From contig CAUWAG010000006.1 of assembly GCA_963556695.1 (NCBI GenBank), forward strand, positions 1,612,001 through 1,676,000: 64,000 bases of DNA. Reading direction: 5' to 3'. The notes under the pieces are model-generated. The model was not told the origin of the DNA, did not search any database, and was given only the letters and a program-made list of their open reading frames with translations. Positions 46,553-59,000 of the stretch are shown piece by piece (position 1 is the first letter of the stretch; each line of letters opens with the position of its first letter). The DNA is from Anthostomella pinea. Its lineage: Eukaryota; Ascomycota; Sordariomycetes; Xylariales; Xylariaceae. The position numbers and the translations under genes were made by a program.

Positions 46553-47397
46553 GACCGCAGAGTGAGATACGGTAGAGCCTGGTGGGCTGACTAGTCCCGA
46601 ATTGTATACGATACAGAACAGAACAAGCAACCTGTGTGACGAGTACTGATTATATCCAATATTTGGAAGGAATATACTTGATAAGAAGACATATGACCTT
46701 GGCATATGCTGTGCAAGCCGAGGTTGTCAGGCTGCCGACATACGACGTAGCTGAGCTGGCATACTTGATCTGATAACCCTACCAGGATAAAAGAGCCCGA
46801 CATACGTATCTCAGTGTACAAGCGAGTGCAACTATGCGAACCGTAGAAGGCCTGTCCTGCTATTTCCTATCAATGGATGAGACTACGAGGATTCTTGGCG
46901 AAACCCCAGTAGACATGCCGAGCCCGCCCCACACGTCCACGGGTCTCAAGTTGTCAACGACCGACCGAGCCTCGGCAAAAACCCCAAAAGCCCCTGCGAC
47001 AACGCTAAGTGACGGCACGTATCGCGAACTTCGGTCATTGAGGTCGTTTCATTTACGAATTTGTTCAACGACGGAAACGAGACGAGACGATACGATACGA
47101 TACGATATCGAGAACAAGGACGGTGCTTGTGGAAAAGGATCGACCTTACTTACGTCTTGCCTCTTGTCAGATTTTGTTAGGGTCTTCGTTGTCTTCTTGA
47201 CCTTTCAGAAGCCCTTTGCTCTGGCCCTGCCAGGTGCTGGTGCTCTTATCTTATGTCACGTCACACACACGTCCTCAAAGCCCTTTTCTTGCACCCCAAC
47301 AGCAATTTATTCACCAACTAGCAAGTCAACCAGCTCATTGCCCAGGCTGAGGAGGCACGGTCGTTTGGTATAACCTGTGTGCTTGCTATTACGCACG
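46553..47397. other. Intergenic; promoter of the acyl-CoA thioesterase gene
   Basis: A 179-codon frame (46834-47373) has no motif, ends just before the thioesterase ATG and is probably leader DNA. A short ACGAT run (~47080-47106) is the only repeat. Confidence 0.5.
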
Positions 47398-49145
47398 ATG
47401 GCGGACCGCCGCCCGACACTCGTCAAGGCCCCGCCCGTCAACGAGAGCAAGGCGCCCATCGAGAACGCGCTCGAGCTGACGGAGCTGGGTAGTATTGGGC
47501 CGGTGAGTTAACCCTGACCCTAAGTCTCCTGCCTATCTACACCTTACGCCTTATGCTGTGTGCCTTATAATGCGGACTGGACGGGTGCTGTTTGTTGTAT
47601 CGGCTTATTCTGCGGCTGTGGGTTTGTGGGATTTGTGGGATGTGTGGGATGGAATGGGATGGGAAGGGCGGGATGTGTGGTTCGGGATGGCATGAGATGA
47701 AGAGGAAAAGAGGCTAACGAGTGACGTGAATGTATAGGACCTCTTTACGAATACGCGGGAGCTGTGGCATCCGCCTGGTGCTAGGGGTATCTACGGAGGC
47801 GCGGTTATTGCGCAGACGCTTGCCGTAAGTTTCTTCATTTTGTTGTTTCCTATTCATCTTGATTTGCTGTCAACATACCGCCGACTCGGTCTCATCGCAT
47901 GTTTTTGGATATGGAGTGATAAGGGCTCTCTCATCAAGACCTACCCATTCCATCTCATTACAAGCCGTCTTCATACGATCAACGTGCCGGGCACGAAAGA
48001 AAGTCTTGATGTATAATCCAGTGCTGACTGACTGACTGACTGACGTAATTCGCAGGCCGCCCAGCGCACCGTCCCGTCCAACTTCGTCGTGCACTCGTAC
48101 CACTGCTTCTTCGTGCTGGCCGGCGACGGGAGCGTGCCGATCCTGTACCACGTCGAGCGCGTGCGCGAGGGCCGCTCCTTCTGCACGCGCACAGTACAGG
48201 CGCGGCAGCGCGGCCACGCCATCTTCACCGTGACGTGCTCGTTCACGCGCGAGGCCAGCGGCGGCGCCAAGACGGTCTCGCACGCCGCACCCCTCCCCCC
48301 GGGTGTGACGGTTCCCGACGAGGAGGAGCCCGGGAAGGAAGAGGTCATCGAGGGCGACAACTCGCCCTTCGAGAGCTTCCGGTGCCGGCCGCGCGACGAG
48401 GACGGCAAGGAAATAACCCGGCAGGCCGAGGACGCGACGCCGCTCGAGCGGCGCAAGGTCTGGCAGTGGGTGCGGGCGCGCGGAAGGATTAGCGAGGAGG
48501 GGGGGCATCAGGCGCATCTGAGCGCGCTGGCGTATATCAGCGATTCGTATTTTATCGGGACGATCTCGCGCATTCATCGGCTGTGGCGGTTCCCTGTGAG
48601 GCCCGAGGACGTGCAGAATTTGCCGGCTGAGGCGAGGGACCGGCTGAATCGGTTGAATGACTGGGATGGGTTTGGGACGCTGGAGGAGATGCGGGGACAG
48701 CCTGAGGTGGGCATGATGGTTAGTTTGGACCAGTAAGTCTATCCTAGGTGCACGAGGGTTCTGCGTCGGGTTTGCGTTGCCTGCGTTGGTTGTGTGTGTG
48801 TGTGTATGTTAACGGCTTATGCAGCTCGATCTACTTCCATAACCCCAAAAAAGTCCGCGCCGACGAGTGGATGTTCACCGAGATGGAGAGCCCGTGGGCG
48901 GGCGACGGCCGCGGCGTTGTCATGCAGAAGATCTTCAGCAAGGACGGGACGCTCCTGGCTACGGCGTTTCAGGAGGTGAGTAACCTACCTAGTTAATGAA
49001 CGAGGGCAGGCAGACGTGCTCAATCAAGCTCGTACTGCCTGCTGGTACCTATGTTGTGATGGTGATTTTGTTGGCTAATGGTTCGGTGTCGATCTAGGGA
49101 GTCGTACGGCTGAAGCAGGAGGATGGCGAGAAGGCTAAGTTGTAG
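47398..49145 (+). CDS. Acyl-CoA thioesterase II (TesB/ACOT8-type), peroxisomal
   Basis: Five exons (47398-47502, 47738-47824, 48056-48732, 48825-48975 and 49098-49145) give 355 residues; every junction is GT-AG and keeps frame. The TesB double hot-dog fold is marked by DLFTNTRELWHPPGARGIYGG, AVIAQTLA-AAQRTVP, VHSYHCFFVLAGD and VERVREGRSFCTRTVQARQ in the N-terminal half, and by SLDHSIYFHNP, WMFTEMESPWAGDGRGVVMQKIF and LLATAFQEGVVRLK in the C-terminal half. The last three residues, AKL, form a PTS1 peroxisomal import signal. It hydrolyses acyl-CoAs to free acid and CoA, tuning peroxisomal beta-oxidation. A TGAC tetramer repeat lies just before the third exon's acceptor (48024-48044). Confidence 0.93.
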
Positions 49146-50532
49146 ACGGACAGACCTTGGGATTGAAGGGATGCATGTTGGATAGGGTTCTTGGACTATG
49201 GGCTGGCTGGGTTGATGGCAGTTGTTGGCGCTGATGTGTCGAGAAGGGGGGTCGTGGTGTATGATACCATTGTAGATTGGCATATATACATAGACATGTT
49301 GATAGATTGGGAGATACCTTCGGATCGCTCGCACTCCTCATATGATCAAACTGCCGTACTGTCAAGCCATCGTGCGTGTTGCTCTACCTATTGATATACT
49401 AGAGCGAGTTTCTTCCCTTATTTCCAACTTCAAAGTATCCAACATAGGATGGTCCGCGCAAATCGAGAAAAGCAGCCAGAAGCAAAGCGAACCAGCCAGC
49501 AGGTAGTTAGCCTTACCCATTTTAGCTGCTACTAGGTAATCTAGGGGTCGATATCCAGGGATATCGGATGCGATTTATAAGCCCGGTCTAACATCTAGGG
49601 ACCGCTGGCGTGACCCGACATCATACAAAGGGTCTGGGTGCTTGTTCTATTGCCACTCAGATCGAATAAAACGTATATATGCCCCTCGCACTCTGACCAA
49701 TACGCGCAACTTACCACCTACGAAGCACACTCCCGAACCAGACTGACTTCGACTGCAGTGCAGAATGTTCCAAGTCCATCGTGTTCGCGCAGATATCAAT
49801 GCTCGGTACTAGTTACCATGGAATGCGCCATCCATCCCTCACTCTTTAAACAAACTACCCTGGGTACCTATGCAGTATCTCACAAGTGTCTCGAAGTCCT
49901 TTCCGCTACGACCGTCCATTCTCTTACCAGCAAAGACGGCAGTGGTGGGTGGTTACTTCGCTCGCTCCCGCTCGACACTGGACGGCCCGGGGGTGAGGTA
50001 GTACGTAATATATGACTCCAGAAAACACCAGGGAATCTCACGTACGCCCATAGGATCAGGAGAAGTTGGCATCCCGTCCGCTCTGCCTTAAATAAGCCAG
50101 ATACTGTCACGGCGAGCGTACTGAGAAGCTGGGACATGGCCGGCAGCAAGCAGCTATTACTCTATTGACGAGAATATCAAGACTAGCGAGGAAAGGAAGA
50201 GAGAGAGAGAGATAGGTACAGTGGGAGGTTGCCCCTTTAAGGGGATCCTCTGGTCAGATCCTTCCCCTATTGGGAAGTATCCGCTTGTCATGTGGGAAGG
50301 TCTGTGCAGGCCGTCACAGATACCGCCGAATTAGTAGTTGGGTCAGTGACGACCAGCGAATCCTTGGTGTTGTACGTTTTTATCTTTTTGTCGTTGGGAG
50401 TTTTTCTTGTTTGGTGCAGGCCTTTGGTTGGTTGCTTGCGTGGTGATTGTTCGCCTAGCAAGTCCCTGGTGGGTGTAGATACACATGCAGGCACTGCCAA
50501 AAAAGAAGAAATATTCCACATCTTCACTATTC
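49146..50532. other. Intergenic; no gene supported
   Basis: It holds the 3' side of the thioesterase gene, then motif-free short frames. A (GA)n run lies near 50197-50212. The tRNA gene begins downstream on the minus strand. Confidence 0.45.
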
Positions 50533-50537
50533 AAAAA
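50533..50537 (-). terminator. Pol III oligo-T terminator of the tRNA-Ser gene
   Basis: Five A on the plus strand (T5 on the transcribed sense) occur seven bases past the 3' end of the tRNA. Confidence 0.7.
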
Positions 50538-50543
50538 GATTGA

Positions 50544-50641
50544 CGACGCCTACAGGATTCGAACCTGTGCCTCCAAGGAGAATGCCTGGCAGCTATTCAG
50601 GAAATAGCAGGGCATCGCGTTAACCACTCCGCCAAAGCGCC
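50544..50641 (-). tRNA. tRNA-Ser(GCU), intron-containing
   Basis: Read from 50641 down. The acceptor stem GGCGCTT pairs with AGGCGTC (with two G-U pairs), the D stem GCG/CGC surrounds GAGTGGTTAA, the anticodon stem is ATGCC/GGCAT and the loop is CTGCTA, which gives anticodon GCU. A ~17-nt intron follows position 37 and contains AATAGC, complementary to the anticodon region, as usual. A long variable arm (CTCC/GGAG) is typical of serine tRNA. The T arm is ACAGG-TTCGAAT-CCTGT. An oligo-T terminator follows. Confidence 0.92.
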
Positions 50642-50958
50642 TATAATTACTAATGATTGATGGAGAAGGCGCCGGATAAACTAGTCTAAATAGAGCGCCG
50701 AATGGCATTACGGTAGTAGTGCAAGTAGCAATCAACTGGGCCGATAGGAGCATCGAGGGCGCAGTTGGACCGAAGCGAACAAAAACGAAGACTATAAGAT
50801 GAAAAGGGACACGAATGTACCGCCTGCAACCACGTCACCCTGAGCGATGGCTGTTAACAGGACGAACATCTATCGAGCTCGGCACCAGCTCCCCTATCCC
50901 TCGGAGCCCCATGGGGGTCGCGAGGTCCCTTCTCCATATCGAGCTGAGCTTGATGGCA

Positions 50959-50979
50959 GTGCAATGCAATGCAATGCAA
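50959..50979. repeat. CAATG pentanucleotide tandem repeat, second locus
   Basis: Four GCAAT units in tandem, the same pentamer as at 25991-26014. Confidence 0.75.
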
Positions 50980-53017
50980 TATAAGGTCAAGAGACGACAC
51001 GCTTACGTATGAGCTCTGAGGCTCAGATAGCTTGGTGTTCTGGGCGATGCAAGACCCAGGTTCTGATTCAAGATCTGCCGATACAGCACCGTACACAGGT
51101 GAGGCAGTCAGGGCATGATGAGTTTCTGTATACCTACCTAGGTCCGTATGCAGGAGACGTCAAAAGCAGCAGGCAATACATAGGTGGGCGATGCAACTAT
51201 TGGATTTACCAGCGCATGATCTGAGCGGCATGCAGACTCGGCACGTAGACTCGGTATGCTATGCCGCGCATCCAGTCCGTCTGCTACGCGGCCTCGGTGC
51301 CGACCCCGGACGGAGACTTTGTGGCCTCACCCGGTCTGGGTTGATTCAGCAACGTTATCCCGAGTCGTAGGTCTGGAAGTCATGACGACTGTACTATATG
51401 TCGTGATTGATGGGTTTGAAAGTCGAAGACGACGATTGACGTGGTCTTATTGCAACGGTTGGACGTCGCAGCAGGATGGAAAGACGTTGGAGGCGGCGTC
51501 GGTCGTGATGATGATTACTATTGATGACGATGATGAGTCGTGAGGACCTCGGGGTTTCGGGACTCCCGTCTAAAACTTCTGCTGCCAAGAATTCCAGTGG
51601 CAGAAATCCAGGTCGTCGATCCAATTCACCTTACCCATCCTTGGGCTTGAAAAGCTGCGCTGATTCGTCCCGCAGCCCGCTCCGATATCAAACAACCTCG
51701 GTAAATCCAAGCGGAGTATGCCTGTCAGTTCGATAGTGGGATTACCCACTCGTTGTGCCGTCTATCCACAGTGGATCGGAGTCATGAAGTCATCGAACCA
51801 TCGAAAAGTCGGTCATGAAGGTATCGAAATTGATTTTTCTCCATGGAAGAAAATTGAACGATCTTGCAGTTGTTCGACGCCGGTGACATGGCCCCACGGC
51901 CTTCGATAGGCCGTCTCGTACGGCTTGTCGCCGTAACAAGATATCGCCAATAGTTACCTCATGATGAGGGTTCGCAGGTTTCCATAGTGCACCACTAGTC
52001 ACCGCAAGTCCGTATCTTGTAAAGCGATACCGAGGCAGGTCAACTCGTTCATTGAGAGACTCCATACGAAACAGCCGGGGTCGACCCATTCATCGTCAGT
52101 CGAGTCGAGACCAGACTCACCTCCACGCCAACGATCCGACGGGTCGATCTCTGTCAAGCCATACCTGCAGCTGGAAACTCAAAAAGGCTTCCCGAGCTGT
52201 GATAAGTCAGGTAGGTACCACTAAGTAGTACCAGACTGGGTAGAGATAGACGAGAAGGAAGTTCAAGATCTGCTCCATCCGAGTCTCTGGGTCCAGGAAC
52301 CCGAGATTGGGGGTTGGTTGACCGCCTCATCACCGCGGTGCGCCTCTTCCTTTCATCTCGTACGAAAAGTTCCAACTTCACCCCTGTTCCTCCCATCCTT
52401 CGCACGCAGAGGATTTCGATCGGGGCTTCAGCAACCCGCTCTCATCACAGACCGACAGATAGATAGACAGACAGACGCGATGTGATGCCGAAATGACAGA
52501 ATCCTGACGAGTCCCTCGCGCGTGGACTTCGCCCCAATAGTGCGGCCCAAGAAGGTCTTGACCCCCTTCCCCTGGACGTCTAGACGCTCAGTATTACGAG
52601 TCGAAGCATGGCAAAGTACTTTCCCGTCGTAGGTGCGGTTTTCGGTACTATTGCGAACTGCGGGTGGACGGGCCGGAGATAGACCAAACTTCCGCTCACC
52701 GTCCGCTCATGGTCCGTCGGTGAGCGGGCTGCGGGCGGGCTTCCAAGTTCCAAACAACCATAACCTTATTAGAAGCCTAGGTAGCTCTGCCGTCGACTTA
52801 TCACATCTCCGTCGGCGTTTAGGACATCCTGCTTATGAATCTACTCACATAGGAGGAGATAGGAGATGGCAGCCAAGGACAATAGTTCTGTGAACCGTCA
52901 CACCGGGCTGTGTAGCTGAGGTAAGGCAAGGTAAGGTAGGTGACACTGGATATCGTCGTCAGCTGGAATCCTCCTGTTGTAACACGGGTCAACTCGAATG
53001 CTGTTGTTACCTACTGT

Positions 53018-53038
53018 GCGATGCGATGCGATGCGATG
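53018..53038. repeat. GCGAT pentanucleotide tandem repeat
   Basis: Four GCGAT units in tandem in an otherwise featureless region. Confidence 0.75.
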
Positions 53039-54799
53039 CGGATGCCAATGAAATGGATTGCATTGGAGGCCTTGGACAGCATTCCCTTGACCCTGTCTTC
53101 AAAGGGTGCCTGGCAGGTTGGTTGATAGGTTGTAGGTAAGTAGTCAGAGCAAACCAAGAAACATTTGTGTCACGCGTCCATTGGCATTCAAATCATAAGC
53201 AAGGCCGGTAGATAGCTCTGGTGGTCCAACCAACATATGGCAGTCCATGGTCGCCGACTAAGGTAGCGATGTGCTTTTATTGAAATTCATCTGCCTGCCA
53301 GTTGCGGGACGGGTCGCATAGCATAGCATAACAGCAGTATGTAAAATCGGCTTCTCGAGGTCACAACCTGCATAAAACAGGCATAAACCTGGAATAAATC
53401 AGGGATAAACCAGTCTAATCTCGGCACCCGAGAGCGAATTGTGCTCGTTAGACGTTATCTCATTCCCAGGGCGTTTCAGTCAGCGCCTGTGTGTGGCGGA
53501 GCGCAAAGCGATTCGTCATCACCTCTCATCACTTGTGACTGCAAGCTCACGCTCACGCTCACGAGCTGGCGGATTGCTGCTCTGGGCCTGCATTCACATT
53601 GTGCGCGGGCATGCATGCTGAGGTGCCCGGCCTTATACGGAAAGGGCTCCGTCGACTCTGAGTCCTTGGGGAGCTTTGCATGTCTGCCTGCTTGCCTGTT
53701 TACCTGCCTGCCTCCCTGCCGCATGCATGTACTGCTGGACCCTGAGTCCAGTCCATCACGGTACCGAAACCTGCAGTAAAAAGTGAGGACGGTGAGCTGT
53801 ATGTAGGCCATAGGTAGGCTTCGAGTCCCCCTGGCTTGGTATGCGAGCGCGGTCCGAGTACGACTCGGTGGCGTGAGGCTGGACAGGGCGCGCCCGTTAC
53901 ACCACGTGCTCCCTCGCTCTCGGTTGGCAGACGAAAAACGAGGAGGTGTTTGTTGGCTGTCAGCTTCAAATCTTAGAAGCCCACAAACCCCGAGGCCAGT
54001 TCAATCGGCGAGGCAATTGTGCTTGTGCTGTATGTGTATTGTATATGCATGTGAGATGGTCATATGCAGATCGATGACACCGTAGGTAGTAGGTGGCCAA
54101 GCCATGCGGGACACGGAGCCCTTACTGCAGCCCAATCCCGCCGTGGGAAGGATCTCAGCGTAGCGACGAGCTGCGGGATTGATGCATGGACCTACCTGTA
54201 AGGATTCCCTCGAGCGAGGGGTGACGAACAGACATGGATACAGTCTGACAGTATTAGGAATTCCAGAGGCTGATGGAGCCCGAGGGAGGATCTCCGCCCA
54301 GTGGGAATTCCAAATAGGGCTCAATTTGCGCTGTTTGTGAAACCGTTCAGGTATTGGCATTGATTATATTGTTGTGTGTTGGTCTCGCCCTTGTTACCAA
54401 GGCCTGGACGGCAAACTGTAATTGTCTGGCCCAATTGGCCGCGCTGTAAACAGAGTGCCCGCTGGCCCCTTACATGCTATGCTGTGCGAGGTCAATGGGG
54501 CTATGTAAGGTATGGATGAGTGTGTTGGGAACAGTTGCCAACATCGCCGTTGGTGATACTGACTCCTCTCGTCATTGAAGACCTGGACGCCCCATCCTTC
54601 TATTGCAATTCCAGCCCGGTACTCCCCCAAGCCCCTTGTGCTCCTTCGACGGGACGTGATGATGCCCCCACGCAATCCACGCCTGTAAACGCCTTGCCAT
54701 GAAAGTAAATCTTGAAATGCCACCCGGAGCGAAGCGAAACCATCTGCCGGAGCATTACATGCATGCATCGTGACCCGTGTCTATTCATCAAGCATAATC

Positions 54800-56030
54800 C
54801 TATGACCGTAATGATTCCATGTTGGGGTAGCCGGAATAGATCATCGGATCACCGACGCCGAGCATGACCTCGGGATTCGGGACGTTGATCATGTGCGGCT
54901 TGATGGTGCCAAACTCGGACTCGACCAGGCCCTGGCTGAGCATGATCTCGGCCATGTTGATATCCATCTGCAACATGTACGACGCGGGCAGATTATCCAT
55001 CGCGGCAGGCCTGTTCATATTCCACGTCGGAAAGGCGGTCGGCGCCGAGGGCGACTGCACGGCAAACAGGCCTCTCGAGGGGTCGACGTCGGTCTGCATG
55101 GTTGGGCTCGGCTCGAACTCGTGGTACGACGACGTGAAGCTCTGCGGCGACAGCGTCTGCAGGTTCTGATGTCGGTCGCTCAGCATCGCCTTGCGGTAGT
55201 CCTGCTCGAAGTCCGAATGGTCGAGTTCCGACGAGCTCGCGCGGTCTGTCCGCGTGCAGCTTGATTCCGTCTCGGACTTGTGTTCGGGCGCGAGCGCATC
55301 TCTCTCCTTCTGTTGCGCCTCCAGCTCGGCCGCGAGCTTGGCCAGCCCGGCTTCGTCTTCGGGGAACACCGAGTGCGGTGGCAGGTCGGCGTCGGCGCTC
55401 GGTCGCATGCAGCCGAGCTTCGTCGCGATGTCGTGGATCACCGGTTGACCTTTGTCGTTGAGCCCCGGCTCGCCGAGATCCCATTGTTGCCCGCTCCGGA
55501 CCATCGAGTAGAGCTTGTGCACGGTGGCTATTAATGCGAATTGAGTGTTCTCGAGGACCTCGGCGTAACTGGCTAGAGGTCAGCTACGGTCATGACATGA
55601 AGGTTTATTGGGTGGCTATACCCTCTTGGCAATTGCTTGTACTCGGTCTTCTTCCGCGTGCCGGCAGTGCATACAAGTCCGTCGTCCTTGCACCTCTTAC
55701 ACGGGAACTCTCCGTCACACTGTGGTGCTGGTCAGCCAATGAACGCTACATCATATCTGAGTTGGATTCGGGATATACCTTGGTCTTCTTCATTCTACAC
55801 CTTTCACATGCCTTCCATACCCGCTTATGCCTGCTGTCCATGCCAAGTGGTGAAAGAGGCGCATGGTCGTGAACAGGCGAATGAGTGAGGTGACTAGCAG
55901 ATCGTTTCGTCCCGCGATGTATCGGTTTGACCGACTTGGTACTAGATGATGTATTCCTCCGCGGCGCCGTGGTTGATATTGACATCTTCATTTTCTTTTC
56001 GATGGGTGGTGTCGGTAGGCCGCTTTCCAT
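54800..56030 (-). CDS. Zn(II)2Cys6 transcription factor
   Basis: Exons 56030-55779, 55719-55622 and 55568-54800 give 372 residues; the introns are 59 and 53 nt. The binuclear cluster (residues ~73-101) is C-x2-C-x6-C-x5-C-x2-C-x6-C, reading ACERCRMKKTK then CDGEFPCKRCKDDGLVC. Its third Cys is the first codon of exon 2, so the first intron splits the cluster. The linker TRKKTEYKQLPRGYAEVLENTQ and the following FALIATVHKLYSMVR helix look like a conserved dimerisation stretch seen in a group of fungal regulators. The rest is acidic and Gln/Pro/Met-rich with no fungal_trans domain visible. It is probably a nuclear DNA-binding regulator with unknown targets. No divergently paired gene is apparent, so the locus gives no clue to a pathway. 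Confidence 0.88.
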
Positions 56031-59000
56031 TTTGGGCGATCACTTACACCGGCTGATGGGGTGCGAGACCAGTTCGAGATGGGGAGGAGTGATAGGAATA
56101 AGGGCCGTTGAAGAGAGAAGCACGAAAGCAAACAGTTCAGGGTCAGAGCCGAGAAATGGAGACAGGCGTGAGAGAAAAATTGACCGGATGGTAAGGTAAG
56201 ATACAGTATGACTCTCAACAATGAGGATTAATGAGGATTAATAATGCATCGACTGAGCCGAGCTTCAAAACGGGCGTAACGATTATGTGATGGAGCTTCC
56301 TCTTGGGCCCGGTAACATTATTCTCCAAAGTACCAACGACCGGGGTGTCTTGCTTGACCGGGGTGTCTCTCTTTCGATCGGCCGCGCTTTATGTCCGAGG
56401 TGTGTGCTGACGGGTTGATTCTGGTAGCTCCAAGTCTTGGGATGAAACCCGGGGCCGACAAAGGACGCTCAACAGTAAGCTCTGGTGTCAGGATGATGGT
56501 GTGCGAGGCTTCTGTTATTACTGTAGCAGTCGGCACGGGTTTGTTTGATCGTGGAGGAATGTCTTGATGCGTATCGTCGTTACTCCTCGGCTGTTGTGGT
56601 GTAAAGAAGTAGGCGAAAGACCATGTATATAGCTAATGACCTCTCTTCAAGCTGTGACTGCGAGGTTCACGTAATGTTCGATGTGACTGTGAGTGTTGTT
56701 GGTAACGGGAATCAAGTACAAGTAATACTCGTCAGGAGGTCAAGTGGGTAACGAGGAACGCAGTCGCGAAGAGGCGAGCCCGAGGCCCTTTTCTTCTTAT
56801 ATTCTAGCTCTACTTGGTTGGTCTATTCGGCGGTTGTTTCGTCATGCCGACAAGTCGATGCCACGACGGGGCCTCGACAACAAAACGGTGACAGGGTACA
56901 TGGTTATATTCAATGCTGGTGGTGATTGGTATGGCATGCCAGGCATGGGCGGTACCCTAGTATGGGTTGATCAGATACCAGGAGATACATGCAGCTACAT
57001 CCGGCTCGATATTACTGCGTATACATAAAAAAGTGGCCGACGTCAAGTAGCTGGAGACTGGAAGTACATGAAGAAGTCGTGTGCTCAGTAAGCCTGGCCC
57101 TGTAAGCGTGTACGAACGGGTCTGTGATAACCCAATGCCAATGCCAATGCCAATGCACTCGGGCTCGGAGATATCGAGCTGTGCAGCATAATTCCAGTTG
57201 GAACTTTTACTTGGCACCCCTGGGCCCCTTGCTCAGTTCACAAACGGGCGCCCTAACCCCCCCACAGTGGGATACTCTCGCATTCTCAACGCCAACGGCG
57301 CATGATGGTTGATGACATTGCATATGCACAACTTGCGGCTTCGGAATGCGACCGGTCCGCAAGCTACTTGGTACATATGTACTGTATAAAAGTACTCGGT
57401 GCTATCCAAGCCCGACCACCTGGGCCACATGAGCCAAACTCAAAGCGTGCAGCGTGCGCGCTGCCAGTCGGCGGTCTACCGTAATTGTCAATGCCGAACC
57501 CCATTAGTGGGCAGTGACGACATGTAGACATTCTGCATCTGAACTATCAGACAGGACTGACAAGTTGAAGCTATGTATGCGAAGCGGCGCGGCGGGCGGT
57601 GCGGTGCGGACGCTCCGCTCCAGAGTCCAGACTCCCAGACTCCTAGACTCCTAGACTCCAGACTCCAGAGTGCACGACTGCCGGCGCTGGTGATCAGACT
57701 CAAGGGTATGCAAACATGTCATGTCGATGAAGCCGATGAATCGTGTCAATATCCTCTCATGATTGATCAAGAACTGATATCACCCTCTATGAGATAACTC
57801 CGCAACCGCTGTGACCGTGACAGCCTCGGACGTCACGACAACAGAGGCGGGACAATGCCATCCCATCTTCGCGTTACTCGGGAGGAACGCAGAGCCCTAA
57901 CAGCGCTGGGCTATCCATGACTGAGGCTCTGCCAATGCATCTAGTGGCAGCTGGAAACTATCATGATGACAGGTCATGACAACAGACAACCCCTTTCAAG
58001 AGGAACTCGTTCGCCGACTTTTCTCACGAGTCCTGAGTTGCCCCGCGACAGGCCTTGGAGGCAGAACTTCTCAAGCCGGTATCGCTCTCGTCAAAAAGAA
58101 TGTTCAAAATTTAAAGAAATGATCCCAGGCTGCAAGGCGAGCCCATCCTAGTCCAATATGGACAACTGCAGTCAGCATAACTGCCTCATCAACTTTACCC
58201 ATGACGGTGAGCACATTCGGTTTCGCACACGTTGCCGTTGCATAACAGACATAACAGACATAACAGACAGACCTCGCATCGTGAAAACGACCTCAGCCTC
58301 AAACGGTACACGTAGTCTGGCACTTCAGCTTGGAAATGCACCAGCATGTAGCGGCCAACATGGCCATGATGAAACGCACTGCGATTGTGAAAATTCCCCT
58401 TGCACGCAAGGGAATGCCATCTCACAAGACGGATGACAGCGCACGCATCCTCATCCAAGCGTAGCTTATGCCCTAAGCCCTGCCGAGCCTGGACATTCTA
58501 GAAACAGCAGTCGGGACTCTACCGTTATTGGTCTAAATGCTCCGGCGTGCCCCTGTCGCAAGTCGCAACTCGCCAGCACTGCTTGGGCAAACACCGTGCA
58601 AACGAGCTCGGCCGCGTCGGCCCCGAAGCAATGAGTGGCCGAAAGCAAACATGGAACATTTACATACTTCTCGGTACCCGGTCAGATAGGGTTATTATCG
58701 CACAATGCAGAACAGACTCGGGAACACGAGGCATCCCACTATGGATGTGACATCCCACTGCGCCTTATCATTACCGTACCTAGTTGCCTAGGAAGGAATC
58801 CAAAAAGTTCAGAATTGACTTCTATCACCACGCCTGGTAAGGCAGTAACAAGACTGCAGCCGGAACTTGTAAGACGTGGACCGTGGACCCAGGCGATCGG
58901 AGCGTGGGCGGAGTGGCGGGTCCTTCTCGCGCCCCGAAGCTTATGGCTTTCACCGAGAAATGTCCAGCTACCCTCTCGTCCCCTGACTTGACAATTTTTC

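Larger units (their letters stand above)
50642..54799. other. Gene-poor 4.1-kb tract; no gene supported
   Basis: Many short overlapping frames occur, without domains or plausible splice chains. Small repeats include CAATG units near 50959-50979 and GATGC units near 53018-53038. TACCTA/TAGGTA words are frequent. No tRNA-like or mobile-element structure was recognised beyond these. Confidence 0.35.

Noticed and set aside
46834..47373. 179-codon frame just upstream of the thioesterase gene
   Set aside because: No motif and it runs through an ACGAT repeat; better explained as promoter and leader DNA.
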